Assembly (NCBI GenBank): GCA_023053575.1
Contig: JAKZAP010000003.1
Coordinates: 5,494,561-5,558,560 of the forward strand
Direction of reading: 5' to 3'
DNA from: Branchinecta lynchi
Lineage: Eukaryota; Arthropoda; Branchiopoda; Anostraca; Branchinectidae
DNA length: 64,000 bases
Shown here: positions 37,001 to 43,811 of the stretch, piece by piece
Numbering within the stretch: position 1 is the stretch's first letter
How the letters are laid out: each line of letters begins with the position of its first letter
Translations under genes and position numbers: made by a program
The notes under the pieces: model-generated
Seen by the model: the letters and a program-made list of their open reading frames with translations, nothing else
Told to the model about the DNA's origin: nothing
The model's database searches: none

Positions 37001-40000
37001 TATTGGATTTTTTCTTTGAACGTTATTGAACTTTGAACGGTGCCATTTTCATCGACTTAATGTCACCAAAGTCAATTACCAGTCAGCCAAAGTAGCTTAT
37101 TTAAGGGCTCCTGAAAATGCATGAATAGGTGTTTTTATATTTTTGATTCACCATTTAGCCAAAAATTGCAATGTTCAAAGCTAATCAACGTTGAAAGAAG
37201 TATACCTGTAAAAGAGTTTAAACAAAACAATTTATCTTCTGGAGAGAGGACATTAATTTATCTGCAGGTTTATCTGTCGTTTGTTTAATTTCTTAATACA
37301 CCTCTTGCTCTTTACTTATAGGTTATCACCATCAAAGTCGAACTCACTGTTTCCCACAAGGGCTACTTCGAGTTCCGACTCTGCAAGCGCGATACTGTCA
37401 ACCAGCTGACGACTCAGGAATGTCTGGAAGAAAACCTACTAGAAATGGCAGACGGGTCGGGGACGAGATTTCCAATTCCGCAATACAGGCCGGGATTTTA
37501 CTATCCGGTTGTCAAGCTACCTGATGGCTTTACTTGCGAGTACTGCACGCTACAATGGCGGTGGAGAGCAGGTAAGCTCAAGCTGACTGGGACAGAACCA
37601 GAGCAAAATAACACTAGAGAGTAGCACCAAGACTTGAAAAAGATGACACACACTCGAATGGTAGTGACACTAGCACCACGACAGAGAACGTCCTTGCTGA
37701 AACTCAATCGGTCGTGCACCAGCGCTGGTTTGTCTCGCTTCAAATATCGCAAACGTCGTGGGCGGCACTATGAGTATGACCCGTTTGAAAGTAAGGAAAG
37801 CATAGGCCTTGACGTTACTCTCTAGTGTTATTTTGCTCTGGACAGAACTATAACAGATAAGTCAGTTAGTATATTCTTCAGCGACATTTTGGCCCGTCTT
37901 GGCTCTTCAGGCTGTTGCTGGAACAAGACCCTTGTCACGATATCAATACGGAAGAATGGCCAACCTAACCTATTCACTTCGAAAAATTTTTGGGATCCCA
38001 AAACTTCAGCTACATATGACGTCATTACGTCAGGGCACCTATCAATCAATCAATCAATTTTAATTTCAGCTAACGCCATAAAAAAAAAATAAAAAAAAAT
38101 AAACCACATATTACTCAAAACAAACAAAACAACACACAGACCACTCTAATGCTAAACTAATCCATAAGACTAGCAACTACTGGTAGTATCGTGAACAATG
38201 GATCAGCTGCCAGTCTAACAAGGCTATTCTCTGATTTCTGGATGCGCAGGAAGAAGCTCGACCGAGCTTTCTGCATTATTTCCCGGAGAGTACAGCAGCG
38301 CCTTCCCACTAGTTCAGCAGACACACTACATATAGGCGGTAGACGAAAAACCTACGTGCTGCTCGATTATACCTCGTTGTCAATGAAGTTAGCGTCGTAC
38401 CTTTCAGATTCGTCGTCAAAGCAAGGCCAAACAGTTGGTAGCAATATGATCTAAACAGGTGAAGCTTCACCTTTTCAGAGCAATCACCAAATTTCCATAT
38501 AAGGAAGTTGGCTCTTTTCATAAGGCCAGATAGCGAGGCTTTCGCCTGGGCATCGTCAGTCAGGTCATCCGTTATCAGAAAGCCGAGGTACCGGAATTCC
38601 GAAACGAATGTATTTCCCGGCCTGACAATACAGCCCCCTTCTTCGGTACCGAAAAAACAAGAGGGTAAAAAGCCATGGCGAAAGTATTGCTAGTGTTTTA
38701 CAGAACATCAAATTCAACAGTATAGCCTACTCATCACAAACCCTTAGTAATTGATTCAACCCGTAAATTGTAGGCGACAGAACAACAATATCATCAGCAA
38801 AAAAACCTATGCCATCGTAAAGTTGATCCGACAGTCTGTTAGCACAAGAACACTTGTGGGGGTTGAGATATTTTGATGAAAATCGTGGCGTATTCTCGCT
38901 GTTCTCCTGGGACTCCTCGGGGAATCAAGGGGAGTTGCGAGAGTAGAGGGATTTCTTTGTCTTACCTTTAGGGTTACTTTTGTCCATTACCTATACGGCA
39001 CTGGACCCCACGGCTGTGGCTCGGACAGAATAGAAAAAGGAGATTAAGAAGAAGAGCCATAGGGGAATTTCACTACATAAAAATCATCTTCGCCCTTTAT
39101 TAAGTTTTGTACACTGCTTGGTATGAGGCTGCACTGTGCAAGTTCCAGAACAGACAACACGAGGATGCGCGGTTTCAACAGATAATGCGCAACAGATAAC
39201 GCTTCGGATGGTATCTGTTGTGTTGGGAAACGTTATGTATGAAATGTTACGCATAACAAGCTTTGTTAGGAAGAGCCAAAAAAGCATCTACTGACTTTAT
39301 TCATATTGTCCTCATGTCGGAAAACTCAGCAAATACTTTTTGGGGGGTTTTCGGTTCTTCTTGATCGTAACACTTATTATGCATAACATTTGGAAACACA
39401 ACAGATAACATCCGAAGTGTATCTATTAAACATTATCTGCTGAAACCGTGCATCCTCGACGTGTTATCTGTTATGAAAATTCTGATAGTGTGAAGGGCAA
39501 CTTTACACCTAACATAAAATAAAAATGAAAAGATTAAAATAAAGAAAAAAGAAGGCTAAAAAGAGTGAAACGTGAGAGAGATGAAAAGATGCTCATTTAT
39601 TTCCATCTCTGCCATCAAAATATGAAAAGAAGAAAATGTTGTTACTGTCCTTGTGGAGCGAGCAAGAATAATACTTTGGGAACTGGTGATCTTAATGATC
39701 TTTTGCACCTACGTATGTTCTGAGTTTTGTTTCGACCGAGTTCGTGGGAACGTTATTATGGCTCTACTTACATTGAACGCATGCTATTAGCATATCACTG
39801 AGATAAAACGGGAACTGTGTCTGAATTCCAAATACTCTTCATGACTAACTCTCCTTGTCAATGCAAAATCGCCGTATAGCCTACATAGCGGAAGAGCCAG
39901 AAGTAGCAGCACAGCTGTCCCCAAGGATTGCCGTGATTGGTTGACACACGATGTAAGTTGCTGAGTTTGAGCCGTTATGTGACGTTTGCTAGTTCTTCCT

Positions 40001-40872
40001 ACGGATCACTGGCGTGTTTTGGACTTAGTCATATAGAGTATTGAACGCAAACTGAACTCCAACTGGTACTGGAGTCTGTCCACCTTCAACCAGAGCAAAA
40101 TAGGGAGTAGCGGCAGTAGCGCCAAGGGCGGCACCACCAAAGATCTATGCTTTCCATTCTTTTTCAAACGGGTCATACGTAGCGCCGCCCACTACGCGTG
40201 TGGCATTTAAAGCGAGACGAACTTGCGGGTATAGAAGTTTCTAGTAAACAGAGGTACAGTCTGCATACACCAGGTAGGCTAAAGAATGGAGACTGTATAA
40301 TGCTTTTGCCATGTTTAGAATATGAAGTTATCGGAACCAGCGCTGGTGAACGACTGAATGAGCTTCATTTGGTACGTTCTCTATCGCTAGTGGTGCTAGC
40401 ATCGCTGCTATTCGAGTGTGTGTCAATTTTGTCAAGTCTTGACGCTACTCCCTGTAGTGGTGTTTTGCTCTGTCTTTAACTGACTTATCACCTGAGAATC
40501 TGTTATGTTGTACCTGACTTCGACCAATTGGATTAAGTTGAAGATTCCGGCATTTTTTGTCTTAAGATTCTAATGTATTCCCTTCAAGATTAGAATGCTT
40601 TCCCTGTCAGATTCCAGTCTTCTCACTTCAACATCTAGTGTTTTCTTGTAAAGCTAGTCGTAATATAGAAAGAGTGAGGAGACGGCTAAGTTAAGAAATG
40701 TTCTTATTGTTGTAGGCTGCTATCGCAAAAAGAGAAAGGTTTTAATAGTAACTTGAACTTTCTAGGCCATAGCTGGGGAGCCTGTGAGGATGGAAGGTCG
40801 GCAATAGGCTGCGGACCCCAAGAAACTTCTGCGAACTGCGCCGACGTAAGAATCTCTTCACGGGGCGGCTAG
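21890..40872 (+). CDS. AA15-type lytic polysaccharide monooxygenase (chitin/cellulose-active copper enzyme), four exons
   Basis: Spliced gene of 215 codons: exons 21890-22048, 35146-35277, 37322-37571, 40766-40872, with GT-AG introns in phases 0, 0 and 1. AA15 enzymes are secreted copper oxidases that cleave chitin or cellulose chains. Residues 1-18 form a signal peptide; cleavage before HGRMLDPPQR exposes His19 as His1 of the copper brace. The second brace His is residue 109 (SHKGYFEFRLC), mature position 91. Family landmarks: MWRFGF, YCGGF, CGECGDPW, CEYCTLQW and the C-terminal GCGPQE..NCADVRI. Ten cysteines could form five disulfides. The position that carries the axial aromatic ligand in the characterised enzyme (mature 184, by my alignment) is Ser. 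No linker, CBM or GPI signal follows; the frame stops five residues after the conserved core. The exons are free of stops; the introns are full of transposons. Confidence 0.88.
22282..22698. mobile_element. Foldback MITE with ~145-bp arms
   Basis: Left arm 22282-22427 and right arm 22525-22698 are inverted copies. Termini are CAC.CTGTCAGAAG and its complement, continuing through TTCATAACAGATT, AACACTTTCAAGAATAACACC and GTGCCTAGATCTC. The right arm has a ~35-bp insertion near 22575. The centre contains AACAGATAACATCC..AGTGTTATCTGTTGAAACCG, which matches the element at 39132. No duplication at the ends could be fixed. Confidence 0.75.
22730..23040. other. GC-richer segment with short hairpins, unrecognised
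   Basis: Between the foldback MITE and a LINE fragment lies DNA richer in GC than its surroundings, with AGTCGCTT/GCGAAGC-type motifs. One hairpin pairs GGATTCTCGCTTT (22981) with AAAGCGAATCC (23004). No frame is long enough to call, and no RNA family is recognised. Confidence 0.3.
23061..24405 (+). pseudogene. LINE remnant: endonuclease tail, linker and start of RT
   Basis: Three open pieces in + orientation. 23061-23498 resembles the end of a LINE endonuclease domain (KNDLNLQHLLKS, then THLDVICSN and SYHLAIE in place of the usual SDH box). 23535-23837 is the basic linker with RNAAQNCY. 24094-24405 is the start of RT (YPDTWKVGYVTPIHKKDPP, SVRPITLTPNFSKVYE). The motif A/C region is absent and several stops are present. 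Inside LPMO intron 1. Confidence 0.75.
24406..25377. repeat. Unassigned DNA with a segment repeated at 30.0 kb
   Basis: 24880-25020 (GTTATCATGTTTTGTTTTTAAG, CACAAAATTTAGTTCATA, ATTTCCTAATTTTAAAT) matches 30045-30180 in the same orientation with many differences. The two copies bracket the LINE between them. No gene is seen. Confidence 0.5.
25378..27094 (+). pseudogene. LINE ORF1 (CCHC zinc-knuckle, gag-like), interrupted
   Basis: The element seems to begin near the CCATCTAGCGGC motif at 25378. ORF1 opens at 25465 and reads about 126 codons to 25845. A foreign segment (25845-26284, sharing CTGCCTTTTATA and AGCTTCT.AAATCCCC with 34.0 kb) interrupts it. The frame resumes from 26285 to the stop at 27092-27094. 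The C-terminal part has three Cys/His clusters (CFRCQSLRHTSSKC; CAQCSGDHTHDKDHPWS; CAHCSSCEHPSYSYRC), typical of the nucleic-acid-binding gag-like ORF1 of Jockey/I-type LINEs. Dead because of the insertion. Confidence 0.8.
27094..29732 (+). pseudogene. LINE ORF2 (endonuclease + reverse transcriptase), frameshifted
   Basis: The start ATG at 27094 shares its A with the ORF1 stop (TGATG). The endonuclease N terminus reads IVSFNPNGVFGKL and LQEHH; GDFNCDL lies near 27540 after a frameshift. RT is best preserved at 28590-29472: SFRPITKSCQISKL, DIKGAFDNL (motif A), GVRQGGVLSP, YADDIILMA (motif C). A last piece, 29487-29732, carries CYFKYCKFLLG. At least four stops or frameshifts. The element ends in AAATAAATAAATGAATGAATG near 29860. 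Inside LPMO intron 1. Confidence 0.8.
29880..30300. repeat. Repeat copy related to 24.9 kb
   Basis: Contains TTGCTATGTTTTGTTTTAAG, CACAAAATTTTGTTCATA and ACTTCCTAATTTAAAT, the counterpart of 24880-25020. The phrases GTATATCATTACCTCGG and GTGTATCATTATCTCGG, 350 bp apart, suggest a further short internal duplication. Confidence 0.5.
30387..30684 (-). other. Unrecognised coding-like segment, - strand
   Basis: An open frame of about 98 codons with ordinary amino-acid composition (CQESAPNSNYAEKGRHFAVC, LKDEIRAKVEGRDMLTN). It ends in ..YPSLEKWE followed by GTAAGA, a good splice-donor match at 30386. That looks like an exon, but I find no partner exon and recognise no family. It lies antisense inside LPMO intron 1 and overlaps the start of a LINE RT on the + strand, so it may be chance or part of another mobile element. 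Confidence 0.3.
31091..31620. repeat. ~105-bp minisatellite with an inverted first copy
   Basis: About four head-to-tail copies of a unit with ACTAAAAGGAGGAAAAGGTGAAC, TTTTACAAATGTAAG, CCGACCCCTCACG, ACTAAACAGAGGAAA and GCTTGCCAGTTTTT. The first copy (31091-31155) is inverted and pairs with the second: GTTCACCTTTTCCTCC at 31091 against GGAGGAAAAGGTGAAC ending at 31176, a hairpin stem of more than 20 bp with a ~40-nt loop. Confidence 0.75.
31640..32508 (-). pseudogene. LINE ORF1 remnant related to the ORF1 at 50.4 kb
   Basis: On the - strand, 32110-32508 reads a coiled-coil-like start and then YNFSPRIRG, FKEIRDVFRLKSANG and PVLIKF. These match YNFNPRVRG, DVKDVFRLKSPNA and PVLVKL of the intact LINE ORF1. 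31640-31966 continues as APDYTARELFARGQLKP and MFTYNL...VEEV, matching APEYTEREKEARDQLKP and FTYNF...VEEV. It is an L1-type RNA-binding ORF1 (RRM-like plus C-terminal domain), broken between the pieces and inserted in reverse inside another LINE. Confidence 0.8.
33631..34086. other. No gene recognised
   Basis: Intron DNA. 34018-34075 (CTGCCTTTTATACTACTCC, AAGCTTCTGAAATCCCC) repeats the segment found inside the LINE ORF1 at 25.86 kb, so a small dispersed repeat is present. Nothing else is supported. Confidence 0.45.
34087..34367. mobile_element. Harbinger-like MITE, 281 bp
   Basis: Termini AGAGCTTGGTAACACT and AGTGTGACCAAGCTCT, with a 3-bp TAA on both sides. The interior matches the 213-bp MITE at 21324 in opposite orientation (for example TAGGGGTCAAT.AGGGTTCCTGTAA). 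The two therefore form a long-range inverted pair: one 5' of LPMO exon 1, one in intron 1. Confidence 0.65.
34405..35112 (+). mobile_element. Truncated HINE-A reaching to 34 bp before LPMO exon 2
   Basis: Left end TTTTTATGGCACTTACC..GCCAAGTGCCATATA with a GTCGGTCGG microsatellite, then the start of the first core unit up to GGGGGGAGTGAAGGGA. A MITE (34592-35068) interrupts it; joining GAAATA to GTCACTTC across the MITE restores the HINE consensus GAAATAGTCACTTC. There are no further tandem units and no right end. The remnant stops 34 bp upstream of the exon 2 acceptor. Confidence 0.7.
34592..35068. mobile_element. MITE with TA target duplication, 477 bp
   Basis: Ends CCCAATGAAAAAT and ATTTTTCATCGGG form an inverted repeat, with TA on both sides, as for Tc1/mariner-like insertions. 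The interior is built of TAGTAGTA-like blocks. It also contains a LINE-type tail (AATATTCATTCATTCATTC, 34985-35007) preceded by what may be that LINE's 3' UTR, so it may itself be a nested insertion. Confidence 0.65.
35146..35277 (+). CDS. LPMO exon 2 (VQW, CGECGDPW)
   Basis: 44 codons in phase 0, preceded by AATTTCCAG and followed by GTAGGC. It encodes VQWRKNDGKCGECGDPWH, the conserved two-cysteine block of AA15, and ends ..GKNYTEGE before the VITIKVEL strand in exon 3. Confidence 0.9.
35278..37321 (+). other. LPMO intron 2 (2.0 kb)
   Basis: Donor GTAGGC, acceptor TTTACTTATAG. It contains one family C MITE (35504-35896). In the remaining 1.4 kb no gene or clear repeat is seen; small frames at 36423-36915 have no recognisable motif. 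Confidence 0.8.
35504..35896. mobile_element. Family C MITE copy 1, 393 bp
   Basis: Termini GTATATTCTTGCCGTTTCCC and its approximate complement GGGGAACGGCGAGAATAC, with CGAGGAGTC/GACTCCTCGG palindromes beside them. The interior matches the copy at 57599 (GTCCCGGGG, CCGAGTCCCCACGG, AAAAGGACTCCCTTTCA, GGAATCAATTTTTGC). No clear target duplication. Confidence 0.7.
37322..37571 (+). CDS. LPMO exon 3 (second brace histidine)
   Basis: 250 bases (83 codons plus one base, phase 1 donor GTAAGC). It carries VELTVSHKGYFEFRLC with the second copper-binding His, two more cysteine pairs and CEYCTLQWRWRAG. Read-through past the donor would stop quickly; the join to exon 4 restores the family's GHSWG (usually G-N-S/N-W-G) block. 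Confidence 0.9.
37599..37840. mobile_element. hAT-like MITE, 242 bp
   Basis: Terminal inverted repeat CAGAGCAAAATAACACTAGA/AGAGTA of about 26 bp, with only the outer ends intact. The exact 8-bp duplication GACAGAAC flanks it (37591-37598, 37841-37848). It starts only 27 bp after the exon 3 donor. Non-coding. Confidence 0.88.
37987..38020 (+). mobile_element. HINE-B end fragment
   Basis: TTTTTGGGATCCCAAAACTTC followed by ATATGACGTCATTACG-like sequence. It is only the terminal box of the HINE-B family; the rest is lost. A second scrap (38823-38880: GTCTGTTAGCACAAGAAC, GAGATATTTTGATGAAAAT) lies beyond the reversed LINE. Confidence 0.5.
38041..38825 (-). pseudogene. LINE reverse transcriptase remnant, reversed
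   Basis: On the - strand the sequence enters with GIGFFADDIVVLSPTIYGLNQ (RT motif C, about 38730-38815) and runs through GDCSEKVKLHLFRSYCYQL (about 38460-38500) and RYNRAARRFFVY. It ends in a TTGA-type tail (TTGATTGATTGATTGATAGG, 38041-38060). Stops and frameshifts break it. It lies antisense in LPMO intron 3. Confidence 0.75.
38883..38950. mobile_element. Family C end fragment
   Basis: GCGTATTCTCGCTGTTCTCC and GACTCCTCGGGGAATC match the terminus of the family C MITEs; the rest is missing. Confidence 0.55.
39132..39490. mobile_element. Foldback MITE, 359 bp, relative of the one at 22282
   Basis: Arms of about 100 bp: left CACTGTGCAAGTTCCAGAAC..AGGATGCGCGGTTTCA, right the complement of CACTATCAGAATTTTCATAA..AGGATGCACGGTTTCA. 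It shares CATAACAGATAAC, CTTCGGATG and GTTATCTGTTG with the 22282 element. Both sit in LPMO introns. Confidence 0.75.
40091..40472. mobile_element. hAT-like MITE, 382 bp, same family as 37599
   Basis: Ends CAGAGCAAAATAGGGAGTAGCG and its approximate complement ending TTTTGCTCTG. The flanks CCTTCAAC / TCTTTAAC match at 6 of 8 positions, a decayed duplication. The interior shares the GGGTCATACGTAGCGCCGCC block in inverted sense with 37599-37840. Confidence 0.75.
40766..40872 (+). CDS. LPMO exon 4 (C terminus)
   Basis: Completes the Gly codon split by intron 3, then 34 codons and TAG. It reads HSWGACEDGRSAIGCGPQE, then TS, A and NCADVRI, ending SSRGG. The GCG..E....NCADV block is the family's C-terminal signature. 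The two residues usually aromatic-Arg (F/Y-R) are Ser-Ala here. The gene has no C-terminal extension. Confidence 0.88.
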
Positions 40873-40962
40873 TCGGAACGAGAAACAACCAACCTGATCG
40901 ATGTGGACCAAGGCATTCAACCACGGCACAAAATAGAATTAAATTGCATAAACCATGGTGTG

Positions 40963-40968
40963 AATAAA
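40963..40968 (+). terminator. Polyadenylation signal of the LPMO gene
   Basis: AATAAA 91 bases after the stop codon, followed by T-rich sequence (GGTTATTTTTCT). Position and context fit a cleavage/polyadenylation site. Confidence 0.6.
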
Positions 40969-41182
40969 GGTTATTTTTCTCTAGGCTTACTAAATCTCCC
41001 TATCTCCTTTTTAGAAGTTATTTAGCAGAACTCATTTAAGGACAGTTCGAAAATTGTTCTATGAATATGCTGAGTACCTACTCGGCCTTCTCCCATGTCT
41101 CGTAACCACAAAGTTACGCGACTTCACGGCGTTACCGATCCCTTTGTGGCTGTGGCCCAACGCCGTGCCGAGTTTGACTCTT

Positions 41183-41980
41183 CTCTAAGGCGTATTCTCA
41201 TCTCGCCGTTCCCCGAGGACTCCTCGGGGAATCGAAGGGTACAGCGAGAACACGGGGAATACTTCCAAAAGGGACTTGGTCGAAAACAAAATATGCAGTT
41301 GACGAAATTAGTCTCAATCCACTTTATTTTTGGTTTTGGTTTTGTTTATTCTGATTGTTTTAAATTAATTTTACATTGCACCAACACCAGCAAAAATTGA
41401 TTACCCTCCAAATCTGACAGGAAGTTGATGGGGTTTTGAGAGTGGAGGTTAGGCTAGGTCTTTAAGAAGGGTCCTTGGGACCTGGTGATGAGCGTGACAA
41501 AACTGTCTTAAGACCGGCGGGCCTGACCTTATTCTCCACTCTCTCGCCAATCAACAACTTGAGGCGAAGGCATGTCCCATCCTATTCAGTCTATGGCTCA
41601 ATTCACGTTCGTCTTTCTCTCTTGCTTCTCAAAGCAAGTAAAATTGAATCCTTTGTATTCACTTAGTACTACAAAGAACCAGAACATGATTAAAACTCAA
41701 TCAGGCCAAAGCCCTTCAAAATCGCGTTCGATAGTATAGCATACATCGGATCACGCTGAGTATCTAACGCTGACTACCTAGATGGCGTCAGCGTTCCAAA
41801 CCGCGATGTCTGTCCTCGTTGGAGCTGATAAACTATCGAAAGGGGCATCGAGCCATAACAGGAGTCCTTTTTGATGATGGGGATGATAATTGGAGCATGT
41901 CCGTGGGGAGTCGTGAGAATACGGGGAGTGAGTCCCCGGGACAAACCTTTCCCCTTATTGTTTTTCGTATACTCCGTAAG
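41183..41980 (-). mobile_element. Family C MITE copy 3, split by a ~435-bp insertion
   Basis: 41200-41423 matches the family C copies reversed (CGCCGTTCCCCGAGGACTCC, CAGCGAGAACACGG, CAACACCAGCAAAAATTGAT). The rest resumes at 41862 (GAGTCCTTTTTGATGATGG, GGGGAGTCGTGAGAATACGG, CCCCGGGACAAAC). The insert 41424-41855 has no known ends; ACAGGA on both sides may be its target duplication. Confidence 0.6.
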
Positions 41981-42004
41981 GGCACGTTCCTTTCCAATTC
42001 TACA

Positions 42005-42850
42005 TAGGCTAATAAAATGATTGACTGATTGATTAAAATTGTATACGGCAGTGATAAAATCAGACAAGCGTTGTCACCCCAGCCTGGCATTATACAAAAA
42101 AAAAAAAACGGTTTCGTTACTTACTTAGCGCCAAGAAGATTGACCGTTATTATTCCTTCAGAGTACAAGATCCAGACGATCAGGCGAGGATTTCTCGAGA
42201 GATGCACTAGGTTTGAAAAACTTCTGTAGACCAAATATTTGTGCTGGAAACCAAATCCTACCGCAGACACTTCGTACCGATGTATACATAACCGACTTTT
42301 TTGCCTACAAAGATGGATTGTAGGCTACCTATAAAGACCAACTATATAAAAACAAATTTGGCAGGAACAGGTAAGCTCACGTATTCCCCAGTCTCATCAA
42401 TCTGCTTTTCTTAGAAACCAAGGAAAACGAAAAATTTTCATTTTTTTTTTAATTGTCATTCTTCTCGGAAAACTTCTAGCAAACCGCATATTTTTATTAT
42501 TCTACGAGAAAGATAAGCTCCCTGTCATTTGATTCTAAGAATTTCTGGAGTTTTTTTTTAAGCAAGACATCCACATGTTCACCAAAGAGCGACAGTGTAA
42601 GCTTCAAACCAAACATGCTAGTACTTCAGCTAGCACTCTCGGTGGGTAACAGAACATTGAAAAAAATGCTTGACCAATTAATACATGTTCATGTTTGCCA
42701 AGGGTCCATGCTCATTCTGCCTCAAGGGTTTTGCTTGAAAATGCAGGGTCCCTGCTTTAATATACCCCGGTTCTTTCCTTCGGTTTGTCTGATGTCACCA
42801 TGGCAAAAGGTCCCGATGTAAAACGTCAACGTGACAAAACGTTTTATAAG
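42005..42850. other. LINE-type tail, then no gene recognised
   Basis: ATAAAATGATTGACTGATTGATT at 42013 looks like the 3' tail of a LINE whose body is absent. The following 800 bases contain A/T runs and short family E phrases (CTCAAGGGTTTTGCTT near 42720) but no supported gene. Confidence 0.4.
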
Positions 42851-42867
42851 TAGTGAACTGAACGACA

Positions 42868-42975
42868 AAAATGCTCCTCAGTCGGGATTCGAACCCAGGA
42901 CCCTGCTTGTTTTCGGATTTCGGGTTTTCATATGACTCCGGCCATTGACATTCAGACGTTTCTTCGGTTTCTTTT
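42868..42975 (-). repeat. tRNA-like promoter boxes (possible SINE head)
   Basis: On the - strand, GGGTTCGAATCCCG (42885-42898 on +) is a good Pol III B box. About 45 bp upstream, TGGCCGGAGTC (42940) resembles an A box. The stem pairing needed for a functional tRNA is not evident, so a tRNA-derived SINE fragment is more likely than a tRNA gene. Low certainty. Confidence 0.3.
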
Positions 42976-43176
42976 AGTTTTCGGCGGGAGGGCACGAGTG
43001 ACGTCGTTTCGTTTCCCCTGGAGCTTCCCTCTTCTAGTAGCCCTCAGAGAGTAGACGAAATGACATCACCTCTAAAATTTTGTTAAAAATAAACTTTTTT
43101 ATTTACGATTACGTTAAGCGCCTAAAAGTCCAGATTTGTTTCGGCTTGGAACTTCGTACTCGTTAATGATGTACGA

Positions 43177-43345
43177 ATGATCGTTATTTTGCTGGTGTTC
43201 TTTAGTCCAGTTTTGACCCATGCCATGCCGATTGCTGGACCCACTGCGGGGGTCTTCCAAGTTACGGTTTGATATTCTGGTCGTAGAAAATTCTGACTAT
43301 ATCTTATACCAGCGGTACAAGAAATGTCCATATCTTAACTACCAG
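43177..43345 (+). pseudogene. Decayed duplicate of LPMO exon 1 and start of intron 1
   Basis: Begins ATGATCGTTATTTTGCTGGT, against ATGATCGTAATTTCACTGGT of the gene. It shares TGCTGGACCC, GGTTTG.T.TTC, GAAAATT and, past the exon, CCAGCGGTA.AAGAAAT..CTTA from intron 1. Indels shift the frame and TGA at 43270 stops it. The end of the exon, with CGGF and the donor, is lost. Because intron sequence is included it arose by DNA duplication, not from mRNA. No later exons are seen beside it. Confidence 0.75.
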
Positions 43346-43440
43346 AAAAATCGTCACGGCATCTTAGCCATCCTGATCAGGTGTTACATGGGTAGGTTTC
43401 AACACAGACATCGCCAACACAGACCAAGTCGGAAACACGC

Positions 43441-43535
43441 GGGTGCCCACGATTTATAACGCCCACAGATCAAAATGCCCACGACTCAAAATGCCCACGG
43501 CTCAAAACGCCCATGGTTCAGAATGCCCACGATTG
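43441..43535. repeat. Minisatellite, family D
   Basis: Six degenerate copies of AATGCCCACGACTCAA in the same sense as 4048-4150. Confidence 0.7.
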
Positions 43536-43811
43536 AATTGTTTAACGTGTTCAGTCCGTGTTAGTTTGCTCTTGTCCGTAATAAACTGGACTGGAATTAG
43601 GAGTGAGCAACCAAAGGAGCGATACCTGTATGTTAAGCAGGTATAATCTCAGTTATAATGTAGTAGTATAGTTCAAAAAAAAAAAAATGAAAACCCAAAC
43701 AGCGATCTTAAAACTATTGTTTTCAATTAAGGAACAATTTTTACCTTAGTTTCGCTTTCTCAGTTGGAACAGTGGCTACACTCTAAAGTAAAACGCAACG
43801 TTTTTTATATA

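Larger units (their letters stand above)
37572..40765 (+). other. LPMO intron 3 (3.2 kb)
   Basis: Donor GTAAGC, acceptor ACTTTCTAG. It holds two hAT-like MITEs of one family, a reversed LINE remnant, a family C end and a foldback MITE. 39491-40090 has nothing recognisable. Confidence 0.85.

Noticed and set aside
37500..37752. - strand 83-codon frame over LPMO exon 3 and the adjacent MITE
   Set aside because: It overlaps a conserved exon on the other strand and continues into a MITE.
42868..42975. Functional tRNA gene on the - strand
   Set aside because: Only the B box is convincing; acceptor and anticodon stems do not pair, so it is kept only as a possible SINE head.
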